From assembly GCA_034231615.1 (NCBI GenBank), contig CM067319.1, forward strand, positions 11,410,391 through 11,474,390: 64,000 bases of DNA, read 5' to 3'. Made by a program: the position numbers and the translations under genes. How positions within the stretch are numbered: position 1 is the first letter of the stretch; every line of letters starts with the position of its first letter. The notes under the pieces were generated by a model. It saw only the letters and a program-made list of their open reading frames with translations, made no database searches and had not been told where the DNA came from. The stretch is from Meghimatium bilineatum. Its lineage: Eukaryota; Mollusca; Gastropoda; Stylommatophora; Philomycidae. This document shows, piece by piece, positions 23,201-33,024 of the stretch.

Positions 23201-23359
23201 TGTGACTGTAATTTGTTTTAAAGTGTTTTTCTCCATTTTTACTGTGATTTGGACGTAATTTTTTTTTAAATTTGATGTTACTCGATTATAAGACGAAGAG
23301 TATGAAGCCATCTCTGTTTATTGTCCAAAAATTCTCGGGTTATACACGGAATTTAACGG
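20281..23359 (+). mobile_element. Tigger/pogo DNA transposon, 3.1 kb, complete ends
   Basis: Terminal inverted repeats begin CCGTTAAATTC at both ends (left CCGTTAAATTCTGAATATAA at 20281; right, reversed, CCGTTAAATTCCGTGTATAA from 23359). Each is flanked by a TA dinucleotide (20279-20280 and 23360-23361), the target duplication expected for Tc1/mariner/pogo elements. The transposase gene occupies 21267-22588. It lies in TRPA intron 7. Confidence 0.88.
21267..22588 (+). pseudogene. Tigger-type DDE transposase, two lesions
   Basis: The start is ATG at 21267 (MPGQKRTSYTAGFKLDVI, a CENP-B/Pogo-type helix-turn-helix; second HTH domain around FPALEKVLSEWI and ITRTNIR). The catalytic core reads GNMDETPVCFDMPSNRTV (first Asp), LVWDSFRAHL (second Asp) and LLQPLDVCLNKPFKDRLRAK (third Asp). 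The C-terminus is acidic (DDDIHELF), as usual for Tigger. There is an in-frame TGA at 21663-21665, likely CGA to TGA, and a 1-bp loss in the A run near 22087-22092 that shifts frame before the second Asp. All three catalytic Asp codons survive, so inactivation seems recent. Confidence 0.9.
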
Positions 23360-23553
23360 TACATCTTCTGTGAGTGGCAAGATTTATAAATTTTAAAAAT
23401 AGTTCCCTTTTTTCATATGCAATTCCCTCTTTTTAATTAGATTTTTTATTTAATGGGCTTTTTTGTAGATAATCATTAAGGGGCTGGTTTTGCCCACCTT
23501 TTGATGAAGTTCTTAGCACTAAAAGTTATGTTATGATTTCCTAGGTGTTAGGG

Positions 23554-23568
23554 GGAAAGGGGGGGGGG
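23554..23568 (+). repeat. poly-G tract
   Basis: A run of G-rich sequence containing nine consecutive G. It is in the intron, to the right of the Tigger element. Confidence 0.8.
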
Positions 23569-23679
23569 TGTTGAGAACTCCCTAACCCCTCTCATCCTTA
23601 TCCAATGGTTTGATTGGATGTATTAATAGTGCTCAAAAATACAACAATGGATTAATAGCAATACAGGTTATGATTCAAT

Positions 23680-23840
23680 TCTTCTTCTTCTTTAGTGTTC
23701 ATTCTCTCAAACTCCCACTGGATATCTCTTGTAGCAGGACAATGGTCCTTCTAGAATTCCAGCAGGATGTAGTCTAGAGAACCAGTATGCATTGTATATC
23801 CCCATTTATTGGAGCCAATAACACATCCAACTTCAGCAGT
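23680..23840 (-). repeat. SINE type B
   Basis: On plus it reads TTCTTCTTCTTTAGTGTTCA, ATCTCTTGTAGCAGGACAAT, CCAGCAGGATGTAGTCTAGA, AGCCAATAACACATCCAACT. Clear tail and head. Confidence 0.75.
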
Positions 23841-23845
23841 TTCTA

Positions 23846-23951
23846 TTATTTATTATTTATTATTTATTGTCGTCGTCATCGTCGTCGCCACCATCATCGT
23901 CATCATCTACCGAACTATTATTATTATTATAACTATTATTATTATTATAAC

Positions 23952-23991
<40 letters not shown>

Positions 23992-24012
23992 ACTATTATT
24001 ATTATTATGGTT
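23846..24012 (+). repeat. TTA/GTC trinucleotide microsatellite
   Basis: A compound tract: TTATTTATTA, then GTCGTCATCGTCGTCGCCAC and a long ATT/TTA run with ACT interruptions. Confidence 0.95.
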
Positions 24013-24097
24013 CTGGTTTGGAACCAGTATCTTCCTGCTTACTTTAGGATTAATTAATCTAAATAATAATCAATAATTAATTAAAATATTCATTTTT

Positions 24098-24120
24098 AGG
24101 GTTAGGGGTTAGGGTTAGTT
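24098..24120 (+). repeat. short telomere-like TTAGGG run
   Basis: It reads TAGGGTTAGGGGTTAGGGTT. Only about three units, so an interstitial trace. Confidence 0.7.
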
Positions 24121-24185
24121 ATGTTTCAAATACAGAAAAGTTCAGTATTGTCTGATAGGGTAGTATCAGTTTCAAAAATGATTAG

Positions 24186-24246
24186 TACAGGAGACAAAAG
24201 TACAAGAGACAAAATTACAGGAGACAAAAGTACAGGCGACAGAAGG
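24186..24246 (+). repeat. tandem AGGAGACAAAAGTAC, four units
   Basis: The 15 to 16 bp unit ACAGGAGACAAAAGT recurs with small changes, 65 bp from TRPA exon 7. Confidence 0.85.
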
Positions 24247-24309
24247 CTGTGGACAGACATGATAACCAGAGCCACACAGCATGGACATTAAGAAAAAGCT
24301 ATCACATAC

Positions 24310-24505
24310 CTCTCAATTAAAAACTTGACGACTGGCACATTGCCCAACTTAGAGGCTCTATGAAGTGCAGTTTCTAGGTTATCGTCGACAGCATCAATAT
24401 GGGCATGATTATCCACTAGCAGCTGTGATAAACGTATGTCTGCAACATGTGCAGCTAAGTGCAGAGGATAAGTAAACTGTCTGCGGGGCTTATTTACTTC
24501 AGATT
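24310..24505 (-). CDS. TRPA exon 7: ankyrin repeats 7 and 8
   Basis: It encodes residues 315-379. The acceptor is TTTTTCAG and the donor GTATGT, phase 1 to 2. The split codon C|AA gives Gln. Repeats are FTYPLHLAAHVADIRLSQLL with VDNHAHIDAVDDN, and ETALHRASKLGNVPVVKFLI. The lead SEVNKPRRQ is a short basic inter-repeat loop. Confidence 0.92.
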
Positions 24506-24711
24506 CTGAAAAATGAGACAATTGAAAGTGAAATTATATTACATACGACATTGGCACATTTTTTTTACAGAACCCTTTACCTTGCAGATTGATTTTTTTT
24601 AAATACTTAAAATCTAAAACATTAATATAAATATATTTATATTTTTGTGTGTTATTTTAGACATTCTTTGATAATGTCCAACATGGTGATTGTCCAGAGT
24701 ACAATCTTGTG

Positions 24712-25010
24712 TTTTTTCTTCTTCTGCGTGCGTTCTCAAATATCTGCATATTAGCAGGATGTAGTCTGGAGAACAGAATGTGTTGTCTTATGGTTTATGG
24801 CTTACCTGTGATATTTGTGCCTTTCAGTCTGAAACATCGAATTTCAATATGGCTTCTGGGTCACTTTCACCCTATCTGGCATGGGACAGCCAACCCAACC
24901 ACAAAATACACAGGTATTGTTATGTCTGTAGACATTCTTGTAGACATTTCCTGCCAATGTCAAACATGGCATTGTTCAGTCTTCTGAAGTTAACCTAGCA
25001 GTCCATATAG
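24712..25010 (-). repeat. SINE type A
   Basis: On plus it reads TCTTCTTCTGCGTGCGTTCT, GCAGGATGTAGTCTGGAGAA and ATGGGACAGCCAACCC. About 300 bp, close to full length. Confidence 0.75.
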
Positions 25011-25432
25011 TGAGAAGTCAGTGACAGTTAAGAGTATCTACAAAAGTTGTTTTCCTGGCAATTGAGAGGGAAGGGTAGCATATAAAGAAATATTCAACTG
25101 TTTCGTTGTGATTAGAGTAGTGTCTATACATGAGTAGTTGCTGGGGGCTGATACAACTAAAATGGCTATTGGTGCTGGCATGTCATGTTAAAATGAGATT
25201 GATTTTTCCTGCAGGGACTATTTATGTTGACATCGTCTTGTGGTTGGGTAATTTTTCAAAATACATTTCACCCAGTCAACCCATATGGCCATCTGTTCAG
25301 CTACATTTCCTTTGTATTCTTTATACAAATCTGTTTGGCTATTTTGATATTTCAGGGTATTTCTTTTTGTTGTTTTGAAGCATTTCTCTATGTGTCTGTT
25401 TGCTGTCTCATTTCCTGATAAATAAGATGGCA

Positions 25433-25500
25433 GTAGACAGGATTTGAACCAGGTCATTCAGCTGACACCTATTTGTCTTGCAACATGAGTCAACGTGTTT
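25433..25500 (-). repeat. tRNA-like SINE T3
   Basis: In reverse it contains GACCTGGTTCAAATCCTGTC. GGTTCAAATCC is a perfect RNA polymerase III B-box. Confidence 0.6.
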
Positions 25501-25675
25501 TTCTGAATTCAACCACACTTCATCTCTAAAAAGATGCAATTTTAGTTAAGACTTACAACGTATATATTCTCAAGTTACTATGAATATGGACTGGTCGATC
25601 GAAACCCAGACATAACAACAACATACTCTCCGCGAGTATGTAAATTCCTCAAGGACCACAACCATTTAATACTAG

Positions 25676-25970
25676 TAAGTAAAGTAAAGTAACCCATAGC
25701 ATTTATTAATGCCGTAGGGGTGTGAGATGTTAGCGATCTCACATTTCACAGGCTCTGCAAATGAGGGCGGTAGCCATCTCCTCTCCCTCGCAGTCTTTAC
25801 TTCCCGGATTAATCCGGTACCCATTTAAGGCTGGGTCGACCTGGGAGCCGTTGCGATCTGAAAACATTTCCGCCTCAACTGAGGAATGAACCCAGGACCA
25901 CTCATATGCGAAGCCAGTGCGCTAACCACTGCGCTAACGCGGCTCCCGAGTTATTAATGTATTAATGACA
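25676..25970 (-). mobile_element. tRNA-derived SINE T1 with target duplication
   Basis: On minus the head reads GGGAGCCGCGTTAGCGCAGT, then GGTTAGCGCACTGG (A box) and TCCTGGGTTCATTCC (B-box-like). The 3' end is a TTTAC-type repeat. The direct repeat TTAATACTAG flanks it at 25666-25675 and 25971-25980. The right 22 bp before the flank (25949-25970) are not tRNA-like. Confidence 0.75.
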
Positions 25971-26106
25971 TTAATACTAGGACATGTCATTAGACCTACT
26001 TGTATCATAAGTCACACATAAACAAAAACAGGGTTGCTTTAAATGCAACTTGGGTAAATTGGTTAAGATAAATAAGAAGCATCAAGGCATTATAAAAGAA
26101 ACCAGA

Positions 26107-26175
26107 AAACAGTGGACAAGATTTGAACCAGATCCATTCAGGAGACACCTATTTGTCTTCCAACTTGAATCAGCA
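26107..26175 (-). repeat. tRNA-like SINE T3, second copy
   Basis: On plus it reads ACAAGATTTGAACCAGATCC and GACACCTATTTGTCTTCCAA, a near copy of 25433-25490. Confidence 0.6.
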
Positions 26176-26179
26176 CGTT

Positions 26180-26999
26180 TTTCGAGAACTGAGAACAATA
26201 TTACTCATTTCCTGATATATCATTATAGCCAGGGATCCATTGAAAACTAACACTAATTGAATATATAGTGGTGGTGTTTCTACTACTCTTCTGCATAGCA
26301 GACATTGTGATATTCATACGGGTTGTGTTTAAGATAGAAAACAAAAACTTCTGATATTCTAAATCTTCATGGTACAATGGCTACACTATGTATCTTGTGT
26401 TTTGCATTTACGATTCCAATACTGTATTATGATGTTTTGTTTAGATTTGCATCATTTGTGAGATTTCTGGGGATTATAATAACAAGCTATGGAGTTGTGC
26501 TCTGTGTGGTACTCACAGCAGGTGTTGTGCTGCTGTGTCAAGAGTGGTGGAGTACATAGAGAAATACCTGAGTACAATATGAAAATACCTGAGTACAATT
26601 AAATAAATCCTCGATGCTTTCCACATCAACAGACACACTACATGGAAGTGACCTTCGAGAGGAGTGTTGAGTAAATTGAAATATAGATTACTAATTATTA
26701 AACTGTGATAGACTGTCGCCACATGAATTTGCACATTCCTGACTGGTGAATTTGTCAATATTAAAAACATAAATGTTTCATAGCAATGCTTAACAATGTA
26801 AAGGGTCAATCCATCTACTATTGGTGATAATGTAAGAAACATCCAATCTTCCGAATCTATACCTTCCGAATCTTTTTTTGAGACATTAAAAGAATTTTTG
26901 AAACAGAAAATTAGACACAAATTTAAGTCATTTGAACATGTTAGAATGAAGCCTAATAAGTTCAAACAATAATAGAACTATTTTATAATTAATTTTGGA
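26180..26999. other. intron, no supported feature
   Basis: A short hydrophobic plus-strand frame at 26377-26559 is present, but there is no homology or splice support. Small direct repeats (GAAAATACCTGAGTACAA twice at 26562-26600). Confidence 0.5.
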
Positions 27000-27370
27000 C
27001 ACTATCTATCTATGTTCCTTCAGTGCCATTATGGTACATAGGGAGAAACCAGTACCCACCAGTCTGAGCGATGCGATACTGCTGTTCTCAGTTCTTGCAT
27101 GGTATTGAGACCCATAGTCATACTCTTTTAGATGGTTGTTCTGCGAAGTTTCTTTTGGCCATTTAGATCCCATGTTAGTGCTCAGTGGTATTCTATTTTC
27201 ATTCATTCTAGGTACATGTTTAATGTAAGTCCACCATTTTCTTATTGTTGTAGAAACATATTGTTGTTTGGTTTATTCTCTTATTTGCTTGCTTGACTTG
27301 AATTCTTCCCAACCAATATTTAAAAGTCTTCTACGACATTTATTTTGAAATGAATTTAATTTCTTCTTAT
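27000..27370 (-). mobile_element. LINE C-terminal remnant
   Basis: On minus, after frame changes, it reads MNENRIPLSTNMGSKWPK, then an R-rich AKRNFAEQPSKR-like stretch, typical of LINE tails (K-RRNVGRPTKRW-D). Stops abound. Confidence 0.5.
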
Positions 27371-27544
27371 TTATGACACTACTTATATGTCATAGCTACA
27401 TCGATAGCGTACACTTCAGTTTGATGGTAAAACTTATCTGTAGATTGAATCTTGAACTAGTTCACATGAGTTGGGATCGTGATATTAACTCCTCTGACAC
27501 TGAAAGCCACCTTCACAACCAATAAAATCACTAATAATGTTGCT

Positions 27545-27800
27545 TTCATCTTTTTATGTGTTTGTTCTCATACTCTTTCAAATTAGTAAGATGTAGTTTG
27601 GAGAACAACATTATTATATGATAACTGCATCTACAAGCTGGACACATCTCTATTCAGCATAGCTTCTGAGTCACCTTGATCATTCATGGAATGGGGCAGC
27701 CAATGCACTCATAAAACCTCCATAGTTCCCTCTACTGACAAGCTAAAGTACCACCATTATTTGATCTTATTTTGGAACTCTGACAACACCGGAGTAAAAA
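27545..27800 (-). repeat. SINE type A
   Basis: On plus it reads TGTTCTCATACTCTTTCAAA, AGTAAGATGTAGTTTGGAGA and GGAATGGGGCAGCCAATGCA. The tail is decayed. Confidence 0.65.
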
Positions 27801-28005
27801 ACCGTATCAATCCTACAATCTTACTTTCAAAATTCACAAAATGAGATTTTTTCACTCCCAGAAACAAATAAACTATATTTCAAAACATGAACTGACTTTG
27901 TGACGGAACATTATAGTGTGTGTTCATTGTACAACTGAATGACCTTGTATTTTGCATAAGCACTTATGTGATGGAAGAACACCAGTACAGATATGAAACA
28001 CTTAC

Positions 28006-28099
28006 GTTTTTCTAACAGAAGCTTGGTAACCTCATAATGACCATTCTCTACTGCCATATGCAAGGATGAGTTGGACATAATATCTGTTGCTCTGACCAT
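28006..28099 (-). CDS. TRPA exon 6: ankyrin repeat 6
   Basis: It encodes residues 284-314. The acceptor is CTCGCAG and the donor GTAAGT. It enters in phase 0 and leaves in phase 1. The repeat core is SNSSLHMAVENGHYEVTKLL; Ser replaces the usual Thr-Pro of the TPLH motif. A SINE begins about 110 bp upstream of the acceptor. Confidence 0.9.
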
Positions 28100-28204
28100 C
28101 TGCGAGTGTATAAAGGTTAATACTACATGCTTGTTTTCATTATTTCCCCTTATATCAATATATGAGTAATAGGTTGTACCAATTTTCATCAGACCATTTC
28201 CCTG

Positions 28205-28492
28205 TTGCCTCTTCCAAATAAGTGCTCTCTCGCCCGTGTGTTGCTGGGCCCCAAAAGGGGAGCAAAGAATAGCATCACTATTACCTTCCAGGCATGTCAT
28301 AAGAGGTGACTAAGGAGGTTATGGGGTGAAGTTGGCTCCCATCCCATATAGGGTCAGTAACCTTATGCTATGTGTCAGGCCGAAAGGCGCAGATATCGCA
28401 GCAATTCTGTAAACTATGACACAACGCATTCCGTTCTCCAGACTACATCCTGCTAATCTGTAGGAGTTTGAGAACAAATGCAGAAGAAGTGC
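28205..28492 (+). repeat. SINE type A, full length
   Basis: The head is CGCCCGTGTGTTGCTGGGCC, then CATGTCATAAGAGGTGACTA, GCCGAAAGGCGCAGATATCG and CTCCAGACTACATCCTGCTA. It ends GAGAACAAATGCAGAAGAAG. It is the best reference copy of type A in the window. Confidence 0.8.
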
Positions 28493-28628
28493 TCTCTAAG
28501 TAATAGATCTAATTAACATTTTCTGAAATGTTAAAGCATTGCTGTTAAGTCTACTTTAGTAGGTGTCTGTGATTAAGTCGAACACAGCAAAAAGGAAAAG
28601 TACTTTTCAATAATTATATTAAACAATT

Positions 28629-28890
28629 CAGATGGGATCTCCCTAGTGTAGTGGTTAAGCTGTTCGCCTTGTGTTCAAGAGCTCATGGGTTTGAATCTGA
28701 CTCGTGTCGTCTTGTGTACAGGTGGATTTTTTCGGAGATCCCTGTGGATTATCACTTGAAGCTACAGAGTTATGTGCTATGAGTGGTACTATCGGTAGGC
28801 AGCGTGCTGTTTTGTTGAGAGTGAACGAGTACATATGAGAAACCAAGTACAGTGAAATCAATCCTCTACATCTTTTGAACCCTTTTTTTA
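28629..28890 (+). repeat. tRNA-derived SINE T2
   Basis: The head is ATCTCCCTAGTGTAGTGGTT (A box) and TGGGTTTGAATCTGACTCG (B-box region). The body carries ATCCCTGTGGATTATCACTT. Other copies are at 47293 and 54713. Confidence 0.7.
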
Positions 28891-28967
28891 GATGGGTGGC
28901 ATAAAAGGTTAGCGAGCTGTATGAGTAAAAAAAAAGGCTGCATTGCACTGGTTGACCTAAAAGCTTC

Positions 28968-29180
28968 TTCTTCTACTGTGTTCATTCTCAAACTCCTGCA
29001 GATTAGCAGGATATGGTCCAGAGAATGGAATGTGTTGCATCATGATTTAAAGCTTAGCTGAAATATCTGCACCTTTCGACCTGACGCGTCATACTTCAGC
29101 ATGGCTTCTAGGTCCACTTTGTTCCTGTGTGGATTGGAAAAGCTAACTACATCCCAAAACCTCTTTAGTCAACTCTCACA
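28968..29180 (-). repeat. SINE type A
   Basis: On plus it reads GCTTCTTCTTCTACTGTGTT, CTGCAGATTAGCAGGATATG and CTTCTAGGTCCAC. In reverse its tail is GAACACAGTAGAAGAAGAAG, almost the same as the LINE tail at 32200. Confidence 0.78.
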
Positions 29181-29689
29181 TGCATGGAAGGTAAACAGTG
29201 TTGCTATTCTTTGTTCCCTTTTTATTCTTTGTTCCCTTTCAATACACTAGCTAGACACTGCCATATACCCAAACATTGCCCTATACATGGACAATATGAT
29301 TGAGTAGTCGCTTAGTCACTGACATCCAGGGAAGCACCACCACAGACCACAGTAATTCTTCAATGAATGTCCATCGGTGCACAACTTTTCCCTAACAGAA
29401 ACTCATTAAATATTGATTCAACCATGTCTCCATGAATGTCACGATTTTACTTTCTGTCTCCTTGTTTATACATGTTATATAACAGATGTCACTGCATGAG
29501 CTGAAAGTCTCTTAATTAGAAAATATTATCACATCAATTCTACAAATGTAGGGGCATTTTTGCCATTGAGATGTGCTGGAAACAAGACTTTTCAAAATTC
29601 CTTCATACATACACATACATATACTTTCCAACAAATTTATATTAATATTTTTTTTAAAGAAAGCCCAAGACATACCTGTAGACCTCACC

Positions 29690-29760
29690 TGTGTGTTGAC
29701 GGAGCCCAAAATGGGATCAAGGAATAGTGAAACTGTTACCTGACATGCCACTGTTACCAC
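29690..29760 (+). repeat. SINE type A, 5' part only
   Basis: Reads CCTGTGTGTTGACGGAGCCC and GGATCAAGGAATAGTG, then is lost at ACATGCCACTG. Confidence 0.55.
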
Positions 29761-29807
29761 AAAATTCATAATGCGTAATCTTTAGAAATGTTCAACTATA
29801 CATGGTT

Positions 29808-30415
29808 GGTTGGTTGGTTGCTGATCCAGCGGTCCTTGGACTCATGCCCTTTGATCTAATGCCATCAAATGGCATTATATTGCTTGGAAGTCTGTTAATT
29901 TTTGGCCCACCCCGGGACAGAGCCAGAGAATAACTATCACACCTCCAGGAAGGTAGGTTTCAACTTATGCACTGCTCCTAGCCACTGTAGCCAAGATAGG
30001 GTTCACTGTGCTCATTTCCCGCCACCAATTGACTACTGGTTATACCGAACTTCTCTATTGCTCCAGGCATGCAACCAAATGTTCAAGTCAAAAGGATTGT
30101 CACATCCTGAGTCACTGTTCCTCTATGATGGGTTTCAGCCATAGGAAAAAAACAGTGCTGTCAGTTTCCTCCTCCCCAGTGCTGCACAGTACATCTCTGG
30201 CTCCCTCCCAACCACAGAGGGTGCATACATATATATTCAGGTAAACATGAAACACATTTCAACAACAAAATAAAAGCATAATTGTATAGATGACGTGCCA
30301 GGAATCTTCTCTAAGAAGATAACCTCAATATAACGGCATGACATCCACTAAGGTTTTCTGTTGCATGGGTGGTATGTCTAGTGGGCCATTGGTGAGACCC
30401 ACAGATGCAACCACA
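29808..30415 (-). repeat. R1 non-autonomous repeat, copy 2
   Basis: Partner of 14573-15195. On minus its 3' end reads TGCCATTTGATGGCATTAGA, TCAAAGGGCATGAGTCCAAG, GCTGGATCAGCAACCAACCA. The tail resembles LINE family B. The opposite end reads CAACAGAAAACCTTAGTGGA. Confidence 0.85.
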
Positions 30416-30467
30416 TGCGTAAATAACTATACATCAAACAATTAATTATTGTGTTGGAATTATCTTC

Positions 30468-30630
30468 ACTCTTCTTCAACGTTCATTCTCAAACTCCTGC
30501 TGGATTTCTCTTGTAACAAGACAATAACCCTACTAAATTGCCAGCAGGATGTAGTCCAGAGAATTTGAAAGTATTGTTTCTCCATTTTATCTGAGCCAAT
30601 GACCCGACACATCCGTCTTTGATGGTGTGC
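30468..30630 (-). repeat. SINE type B
   Basis: On plus it reads TCTTCTTCAACGTTCATTCT and GAGCCAATGACCCGACACAT. Full core and head. Confidence 0.75.
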
Positions 30631-30869
30631 TGGAATTAAATGCTGGTCATTCTAGCTAGTTTTGTAGGTGTTTATAACACAATCAAGAAAACTAAAGGGT
30701 AAATAAATAATTTTAAGTGGGTTATGTGGCTATGTTTATAGGATGCAAGACATCTACAAAAACTATCAAGGATGCTTGACTTTAAGGTTGGTGACCAGTG
30801 TGTATGCAAGGGAAACAGTTCTGTCATAAGGCTGGACTACTGGCGATATGGTTACAAACATCCACCGTT

Positions 30870-31090
30870 CAACAAAAGTTGAAAAAACAATGAGCCGAAG
30901 TCAGACGTGTCTTGCCATTGGTACAAATAAAATTGTAACACAATGCATTTTTGTTTACATCCTGCTGGAAATCTAGTAGGACCATTGTCCTGCTATAAGA
31001 GAGATCTCTGGACTACATACTGCTGGAAATCTAGTAGGACCATTGTCCTGCTATAAGAGAGATATGCTGGAAATTTGAGAACAAGAAACA
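30870..31090 (+). repeat. SINE type B with internal duplication
   Basis: The core CTGGAAATCTAGTAGGACCA, TTGTCCTGCTATAAGAGAGA occurs twice in tandem (30965 and 31020), a 60-bp duplication. Confidence 0.75.
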
Positions 31091-31258
31091 ATATCATAAT
31101 TTTAAAAATAGAAGTGCCTGTATTATTACTCCATCCTTAAGGAGCCATCTTTAGCAATGGAAGCACCACTCCGGTGTTATATAATGCAACAATTGAGAAC
31201 AAATAGTTGTACTATATAATGAGAAGTGAATCCATTCTACCTGGTAATTACAACTCAC

Positions 31259-31477
31259 CTCTGATATGAGAAAGGTATCTCTGGCTTTAAGTCCACCTTC
31301 CAGCAATAAATGAACCATATCTAGGTTTCCTTCCATGGAGGCTCGATGAAGAGGTGTGGACATTTCTTTATCCTTACACATCACATTGGCACCAGCTTGA
31401 ATTAACAGACGAACAACATCCAAATGGTTGTGATTGACTGCAAGGTGGAGTGCTGTGATATCTTGTTTATCACAGGC
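31259..31477 (-). CDS. TRPA exon 5: ankyrin repeats 4 and 5
   Basis: It encodes residues 211-283 (73 codons, phase 0 to 0). The acceptor is TTTCTAG and the donor GTGAGT. Two canonical repeats are visible: DITALHLAVNHNHLDVVRLL with IQAGANV, then STPLHRASMEGNLDMVHLLL with EGG. This is the most regular ankyrin exon of the gene. Confidence 0.93.
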
Positions 31478-31534
31478 CTAGAAATGAGAAATGAATTTTT
31501 ATATAAGCTCTGCTATCATTTAATTATGTGTTGT

Positions 31535-31600
31535 TTGATTGGTTGGTTGCTGATCCAGGGGTCTATGGGCTCATGCCCTTAGTTTATGAGTTATGAATGC
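31535..31600 (-). mobile_element. LINE B / R1 tail fragment
   Basis: On plus it reads TTGGTTGGTTGCTGATCCAG followed by GGGCTCATGCCCTTAG. Only the 3' end remains. Confidence 0.65.
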
Positions 31601-31849
31601 AGGTTATTATTAATATACACTGAAAAATAGGTACTCTGATCCCTGTTTCAATAAGCCTATCAGAGTATAGCGGCTGACAGTTCCAGTTCACTGATGATTT
31701 ACCTTCTTTTGTATATCTATTCTTTTCCTCTTTCCAGGCAGTTCAAATCTGTATTCCAATCTTCCATAATCTTTACACCAATCACCAGAAGAGTGACCAT
31801 GATTCACACTTCTTAAAATCTTCTGAATGGGCAAGGTTCCTCAATGCAT

Positions 31850-32060
31850 TTATTCCATTAATGAAAATTCCAGTACTATGTTCATACTTGCCAATTAATC
31901 AGCTCGTTCATTACCCTCAACACCTGCATGAATATGATGCTAATATTTCTCGTCACAGATTGTATCAACAACTCCACTCATGGGCGCTGATGACTCCAAC
32001 TTCCACTGTGCAGAGCATGTTCATTGAGTCACTTAGTATGCAAGCATAAGAATGATCCAA
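31850..32060 (-). mobile_element. LINE RNase H fragment
   Basis: The minus strand gives, in one frame, HIHAGVEGNERAD followed by a short decayed tail: the last RNase H motif (H-G-x-NERAD). Confidence 0.5.
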
Positions 32061-32099
32061 TGATACCATCCATAGCAGTGTAGTTATTTCTTTTAACTA

Positions 32100-32185
32100 G
32101 ATTGCTACTAGTCAGTAGAACCATTTTCCCATGTGTTCTCAGGGCCCAAAAGAAGAAAACGAATAAAACCCTAGCATCTGTGTAT
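32100..32185 (+). repeat. SINE type A, 5' part
   Basis: Reads CCCATGTGTTCTCAGGGCCC and AAACCCTAGCATC, cut where the LINE A1 tail begins. Confidence 0.55.
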
Positions 32186-32233
32186 TGCATGACCTTCTTC
32201 TTCTTCTTCTACTGCGTTCAGCATGTGGTCATG

Positions 32234-33024
32234 CTATACCGTCAGACCTGTCATCAAGACGAAGTCCACTGTCTTCTCCAGGTCAGAGTGGCTGCCCCAT
32301 ATCTTTTGCCTCAAGTCTGTATCCTCTGTCCAGGTCTGCTGTCTCTGCTCTTTGTATGTTGGGCAGTCCTGAAGTATGTGTTCTGGAGTCTGGGTTCCCG
32401 ATCCACATGGACATTCATCTGTGTATGAGATCCTTAATCGATAAAGGTGACCCAACAGTCTGCAGTTGCCTGTTCTAAGTCGAAATATTGTGGTCTGTTG
32501 ATATCTCTGGAGGAGATGTATTGCATCATGTTCGTATTCCCCTTCCGTTTCTTTCTTTTTTTTTTTTTTTGGATTATTGTTTTTACTTCTCTGTAAGACA
32601 GTGGGTGTCTGTGTTGCTCCACTGAAGGGCAATGTATGTTGATTTTTGGATCTGTCTTAGCTCATGTCTGATGTTGTACAGAAGGCTTTCGTTTCTGTTG
32701 CTCTGGATTGATTCCAGTAGGTGAATTTATGAATATGGCTATCTTCTTTGGTCTTAGCAGTCCTGGTTCAGTGAAGGCTTTCAGTGCTTGATGGAGTGCA
32801 ACTGCTTCTGCTCTAAAATTAGAGGAGTATTTCCCGGTTGGAAAAGCTTTTGATATTTTCTTCCCATCTTGGAGTCTTATAAAAATTCCACCTCCTCCAT
32901 TCCTTACTGCTCCTTCTGCCGATCCATCTGTGTAGACATGTGTCCAATCCTTGGGATTTATTTTATTTCTATCATCTCCAGTGTCAATGCTTTTAGTTGA
33001 GGTGGAGTTTGGTATTCCTTATTA
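32234..33024 (-). pseudogene. LINE A1 RNase H and zinc-binding tail
   Basis: WTHVYTDGSAEGAVRNGGGG and NFRAEAVALHQALKAF show the first part of RNase H. The section with the last His/NERAD motif is deleted. After a T-run frameshift near 32555-32571 the tail reads YQQTTIFRLRTGNCRLLGHL and ECPCGSGTQTPEHILQDCPT, a C-x-C-x8-H-x4-C zinc-binding motif usual at the end of RNase H-bearing LINEs. The stop is about 40 bp from the GAAGAAG tail. Confidence 0.82.

Noticed and set aside
24098-24120. TTAGGG repeats as chromosome end
   Set aside because: Only about three units, inside a TRPA intron with exons on both sides.
25870-25950. Functional tRNA gene
   Set aside because: A and B boxes exist but the sequence lacks a proper anticodon arm and acceptor pairing, and it continues into a repeat tail with target duplication: a SINE.
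26377-26559. Hydrophobic 60-codon plus frame that could be a membrane protein
   Set aside because: AT-rich DNA often gives hydrophobic frames; no family motif and no splice signals.
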